Source: Dyadobacter alkalitolerans DSM 23607
GTDB lineage: Bacteria; Bacteroidota; Bacteroidia; Cytophagales; Spirosomataceae
NCBI RefSeq assembly: GCF_000428845.1
Contig: NZ_AUAS01000004.1
Location: forward strand, 124,001-188,000
Direction of reading: 5' to 3'
Length of the DNA: 64,000 nucleotides
The translations under genes were made by a program, and so were the position numbers. Positions 60,453 to 64,000 of the stretch are shown here, piece by piece (position 1 is the stretch's first letter; each line of letters begins with the position of its first letter). The notes beneath the pieces were generated by a model. That model was given only the letters and a program-made list of their open reading frames with translations, was not told the DNA's origin and ran no database searches.

Positions 60453-62816
60453 ATGATTATAACCTACGTAAAAATCGCCTGGCGGAACCTGTTGAAGAAC
60501 AGCTTTTATTCGCTTATTAACTGCATTGGTTTGTCGGTAGGACTTGCGGTCGGGATTTTGATTTTGCTTTGGGTGCAGGATGAGCTTACTTATGACAGTT
60601 TTAACAAACAGTCGGAAAGCATTTATAAGCTTGAAAACCGCGTGGGCACCGGCGCCAGCCAGCAAATTTGGACCGGGACGGTTGCACCTATTTCTGAATT
60701 TGCCAAAAGAGAAGTTCCCGGCATCAAGGATGCAGTAAGGATGACTTATAATGGTGCGTATACATTGTTCAGATACCAGGATAAGGTCTTCAATGAAGAA
60801 AACACCTTCTTCGCTGACCCGACCTTATTCTCGATATTCGATTTCCGCCTTATTCAGGGGAACCAACGCAAGCCTTTTCTTGATAACCATTCTGTAATCC
60901 TGACTGAAACCACTGCCAAGCGCTATTTTGGGAATACAAATGTTGTTGGCAAATCAATAGCTTCCGATACGACCCAATTTACAGTGACGGGCGTTGTGGC
61001 GGATTTTCCCGAGAATTCAAGCATTAAGGGAGACATGATCTTTCCCATTTCGCTCAGGTTCAAAGACCGTTACCCGGCGGTCACAGACGGCAAAACGCAG
61101 GACAACGATTTTCATGAATTTGATTACACCACCTACTTTTTGATTCAGCCGGGAAAAGATGTCCAAAATATAGCGAACACGCTCCGCAACATTCACTTGC
61201 GCAACAAGCCCGACGATACAGACCTTACCTATCTTTTACAGGCATTGCCCGACGTTCATTTATATAAGTCCGACGGCAGCGAGCAGGGCATTGAAACGGT
61301 CAGGATGTTCCTGATCGTGGCATCACTTATTCTGATCATTGCATGCATCAATTACGTCAATCTTTCCACAGCCCGCTCGCTGCTGCGTTCCCGCGAGGTG
61401 AGCATGCGGAAAATTATCGGCGCGGCGCGTACGCAGCTTTTTGTGCAGTTCCTGATAGAAACAATTCTGCTGTTTTCGCTATCGACATTGGTGGCCATCG
61501 TTTTAATGTATGTCCTCATGCCATTTTTCAACCAGATTTCTGGCAAAAAATTGGTGCTCGATTTCGTTAAACCGCATATCTGGCAGGTTTTAGGCGTAAC
61601 CATCACAGGCACGCTGGTCGCTTCCAGCATTTATCCAGCATTACTGTTATCTTCTTTCGAGCCGCTTAAATCGCTGAAAGGCAAGGTCTCTACCGGACTC
61701 AGCGAATCAATGTTCCGCAAAACGCTGGTGGTGATACAGTTTACAGTTTCCGTTGTGCTTATTGCAGGCACATTGATCATCAGCAAGCAGCTTAAATATA
61801 TCCGTTCCAAGAGCTTAGGTTACGACAAAACGCACGTTCTCTCGTTCTATATGCGGGACTTGCCAAGGCATTATGACGTGGTTAAAAGTGAATTACTCAG
61901 CCAGCCGGGCATAACGGACGTCAGCAGGTCTAATTTCAATGTGGTCCAGATCGGCGGGCAAACGGGAAGCAGCAACTGGGATGGAAAAGAGCCCGGCGAA
62001 ACCATGATGATCCGGTTTATGAGTGCGGATAAATCGTTTATTCCATTCTTTAAAATGCAGTTGAAAGAGGGCGCCAACTTTACAGACAAGCCATCCGACA
62101 CCAAGCATTATATCCTGAACGAAACGGCCGTAAAAACGGCACGGATCAAGGACCCCATCGGCAAACGTTTCAAGCTTTGGGACAACGAAGGGACTATTAT
62201 CGGTGTGGTTAAGGACTTTCATTTTGCGTCGATGAAGCAAAAGATTGAGCCGGCCGTTTTTGTTTATGACCCGGGTAATATGAGTCGTATTTATATAAAA
62301 ACGACGGGTAATGATGCCCAGAAGGCGATTGCAGCCGCAGAGCAGGTTTGGGTAAAATTCAATGCAGATTCCCCGTTCCAATATGCTTTTCTGGACGAAG
62401 CATTCAACAGTCTCTACAAATCCGAAGAGCAGACAGGCCTGTTATTCAACATTTTCGCTTCCATTGCGATTCTTATTTCCTGCCTGGGATTGTTTGGACT
62501 GGCCACTTACACCGCACAGGTCCGCAGGAAGGAGATCGGGGTCCGCAAAGTTTTAGGATCAAGTCTGGCCGGGATCGTTCAGCTTTTGGCAAAGGATTTT
62601 GTCAAGCTGGTCTTCGTGGGGATCATTATTGCTACGCCAATTGCCTGGTATGCTATGGATAAATGGTTGAAAGATTTTGCTTATCGGATGGAAATGCCCT
62701 GGTGGGTCTTCGGTTTCGCCGGTCTGCTGGCATTGGTTATCGCCCTGCTGACAATCTCTTTCCAAAGCATTAAGGCGGCACTAATGGATCCTGTAAAAAG
62801 CCTGCGCAGTGAATAG
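60453..62816 (+). CDS. FtsX/MacB-type ABC transporter permease (no ATPase nearby)
   Basis: The 787-residue protein is the double-FtsX form common in Bacteroidota. The first membrane segment is 'FYSLINCIGLSVGLAVGILI', followed by a MacB-like periplasmic domain ('FDFRLIQGNQRKPFLDNHSV'), three segments near residues 280-400, a second periplasmic domain, and a last three-segment FtsX block ('GLFGLATYTAQVRRKEIGVR', ending 'AALMDPVKSLRSE'). Such permeases work with a LolD/MacB-type ATPase in efflux or lipoprotein handling. No ATPase gene is adjacent, so it must share one encoded elsewhere. Confidence 0.92.
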   Translation: MIITYVKIAWRNLLKNSFYSLINCIGLSVGLAVGILILLWVQDELTYDSFNKQSESIYKLENRVGTGASQQIWTGTVAPISEFAKREVPGIKDAVRMTYNGAYTLFRYQDKVFNEENTFFADPTLFSIFDFRLIQGNQRKPFLDNHSVILTETTAKRYFGNTNVVGKSIASDTTQFTVTGVVADFPENSSIKGDMIFPISLRFKDRYPAVTDGKTQDNDFHEFDYTTYFLIQPGKDVQNIANTLRNIHLRNKPDDTDLTYLLQALPDVHLYKSDGSEQGIETVRMFLIVASLILIIACINYVNLSTARSLLRSREVSMRKIIGAARTQLFVQFLIETILLFSLSTLVAIVLMYVLMPFFNQISGKKLVLDFVKPHIWQVLGVTITGTLVASSIYPALLLSSFEPLKSLKGKVSTGLSESMFRKTLVVIQFTVSVVLIAGTLIISKQLKYIRSKSLGYDKTHVLSFYMRDLPRHYDVVKSELLSQPGITDVSRSNFNVVQIGGQTGSSNWDGKEPGETMMIRFMSADKSFIPFFKMQLKEGANFTDKPSDTKHYILNETAVKTARIKDPIGKRFKLWDNEGTIIGVVKDFHFASMKQKIEPAVFVYDPGNMSRIYIKTTGNDAQKAIAAAEQVWVKFNADSPFQYAFLDEAFNSLYKSEEQTGLLFNIFASIAILISCLGLFGLATYTAQVRRKEIGVRKVLGSSLAGIVQLLAKDFVKLVFVGIIIATPIAWYAMDKWLKDFAYRMEMPWWVFGFAGLLALVIALLTISFQSIKAALMDPVKSLRSE

Positions 62817-62848
62817 GCCTTTTTAAATATTGTTTTAAAAAACAGATT

Positions 62849-63403
62849 ATGGAATCGACATACCTATCAAGTGTAGTAAAGCAATTTGAATACTACAAAA
62901 TGCTGGGTGAGAAGGCGATGATGCAGCTGCCCGACGAAGCGCTTTTCTGGCGATATAATGCGGAGAGTAATAGCATTGCATTGATCGTTAATCATATTGT
63001 TGGAAATATGCTGTCGCGCTTCACCGATTTCCTGACAAGTGATGGCGAAAAACCCTGGCGCAACCGGGACGCAGAATTTGAGGATATGTTCGCGAACCGC
63101 GAAGAGCTGTTGACTTACTGGAACAAAGGGTGGGATTGCTTGCTGAATGCATTAGGCGAACTCACGGAAGCAGACCTGGAAAAAATTGTGTATATCCGCA
63201 ATGACGGGCATAGCGTTGTGGAAGCCATCAACCGCCAGCTCGCACATTATCCCTATCATATCGGACAAATTGTATTCATTGCTAAAATGGCTGCCGGTGA
63301 AAAGTGGGAAGCTCTTTCAATTCCACGGAATAAATCCAATGATTACAATGCACGCAAGTTTACTAATGAAAAGTCCGTCCGCCATTTTACGGATGATCTT
63401 TAA
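62849..63403 (+). CDS. DinB-like DUF1572 protein
   Basis: The 184-residue protein is a DinB-like four-helix bundle of the DUF1572 type. It has 'SIALIVNHIVGNMLSRFTDF' near residue 45, where the first metal His lies, and 'EAINRQLAHYPYHIGQIVFI' near residue 130, which supplies two more His (His139 and His143 by rough count). DinB-like proteins bind a metal and some are thiol transferases. The gene starts 32 bp after the ABC permease and may be cotranscribed. Its own reaction is unknown. Confidence 0.85.
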   Translation: MESTYLSSVVKQFEYYKMLGEKAMMQLPDEALFWRYNAESNSIALIVNHIVGNMLSRFTDFLTSDGEKPWRNRDAEFEDMFANREELLTYWNKGWDCLLNALGELTEADLEKIVYIRNDGHSVVEAINRQLAHYPYHIGQIVFIAKMAAGEKWEALSIPRNKSNDYNARKFTNEKSVRHFTDDL

Positions 63404-63439
63404 ATAAATACTATTACGGAGATCCAATCGCTTACCAGT

Positions 63440-64000
63440 TCAGGATAGAGCGCCTGGGGGCGGGCCTCCTGCGGGCCTGGAATTGTCTTTGGGAAGCGGT
63501 ACGAATTCGTGATTGTCGGCCGGGGGTAGAATAATCCGGCCCTGTTTCCAATCCTCTTTTGCCTGTTCAATCCGTTCTTTCCGGCTGGAAACGAAATTCC
63601 ACCATATGTAGCGATCACCCAAATGTTCGCCGCCCAGCATCATGAGTGTGCTGCTTTCCTTGGCAATGATCAACGGGTCCACGCCTTTTGTAAATACAAT
63701 CATCTTACCGGCAGCGTAAGCGACACCATTCACTTCCACACTGCCCCTTACAATGTATATGCCCCGCTCGCTATGGCCGACCGGCAAGCCAAACCTTGCG
63801 CCCTGGTCTAAAACCACATGGAGATAAAACAATGGAGAACTGGCACTGACATTGCTTTTTAAACCATAGGCATCGCCTGCTATCAAGCGCATCCAGATCC
63901 CTTTTTCCGTAAATACCGGCAGCTGATCGGCCGTGTAATTTTTAAATGCAGGTTCCGACTCTTCGTCTTTTTCGGGAAGCGCCACCCACGTCTGGATCAT
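63440..64000 (-). CDS. Pirin family protein, C-terminal part (cut by window edge)
   Basis: The minus strand is open from the window end to a stop at 63440, giving 186 residues. The first in-frame Met coincides with the last bases of the window but is not the gene start: 'IQTWVALPEKDEESEPAFKN' is a mid-protein pirin block. The second cupin half ('GIYIVRGSVEVNGVAYAAGK', 'MMLGGEHLGDRYIWWNFVSS') is complete. Pirins are bicupin proteins, some with quercetinase activity. The N-terminal cupin and its metal site lie outside the window. Confidence 0.92.
   Translation of the reverse strand: MIQTWVALPEKDEESEPAFKNYTADQLPVFTEKGIWMRLIAGDAYGLKSNVSASSPLFYLHVVLDQGARFGLPVGHSERGIYIVRGSVEVNGVAYAAGKMIVFTKGVDPLIIAKESSTLMMLGGEHLGDRYIWWNFVSSRKERIEQAKEDWKQGRIILPPADNHEFVPLPKDNSRPAGGPPPGALS

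Overview
The window reads as chromosomal DNA of a Bacteroidota member, most likely order Cytophagales and close to Dyadobacter/Spirosoma (inference from gene content, not a database match). The evidence is a SusC/SusD pair, a TonB siderophore receptor with an N-terminal carboxypeptidase-regulatory-like domain, a type IX secretion (T9SS) C-terminal sorting domain, many Bacteroidota-typical DUF proteins, weak Shine-Dalgarno signals, and several promoters of the Bacteroidota form TTTG-N18/20-TAnnTTTG. I see no rRNA, tRNA, CRISPR array, prophage or plasmid backbone.

Layout. 1-5.6 kb: the edge of a RhuM-family gene, a YjbQ protein, then three glycosyltransferases and an MFS transporter. 5.6-9.7 kb: an iron-uptake unit (small Cys-motif membrane protein, siderophore receptor, PepSY membrane protein). 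9.7-15.4 kb (minus strand): a membrane-anchored MutS-like ATPase, a YefM-YoeB toxin-antitoxin pair, a DUF1593 hydrolase, a predicted ice-binding-like T9SS cargo and a small AraC-type regulator. 15.8-21.6 kb: SusC-SusD-DUF3823. 21.6-29.7 kb (minus strand): a thioredoxin-reductase-like flavoprotein, then a complete RND efflux pump (adaptor, permease, outer-membrane channel) with its TetR regulator. 29.7-34.5 kb: a GT39 membrane glycosyltransferase, a Fic protein with a striking operator region, small proteins and an SGNH hydrolase. 34.5-39.5 kb: purL, a six-copy array of palindromic repeats and a Y1 (IS200/RAYT-type) transposase. 39.5-46.1 kb: lipoprotein, DUF6152/DUF6644, TetR/cupin divergon, two tandem 2H-phosphoesterase paralogues, WG-repeat protein, Nei-like glycosylase. 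46.2-51.8 kb: a large MscS channel, then a LacI-KDPG aldolase-hexuronate MFS operon. 51.8-64 kb: mostly single metabolic, stress and envelope genes, ending in a partial pirin gene.

Regulatory sequence is unusually readable here. An identical 14-mer, CTAACGGTGTTAGC, lies in the promoters of both the TetR gene and the efflux operon. The Fic gene is preceded by one perfect and one imperfect palindrome of the same half-site placed over its promoter. The LacI gene has a LacI-type operator between its -33 and -7 elements. The flavoprotein gene has a perfect TGCAACA-A-TGTTGCA palindrome over its -33 element. The two most unusual structural features are the 122-125 bp multi-hairpin repeat array, which begins inside the purL stop codon and lies beside a single Y1 transposase gene, and the Fic operator region. 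No single locus is clearly a wholly new multi-gene system. The repeat/transposase pair and the Fic autoregulation model are the best candidates for follow-up.
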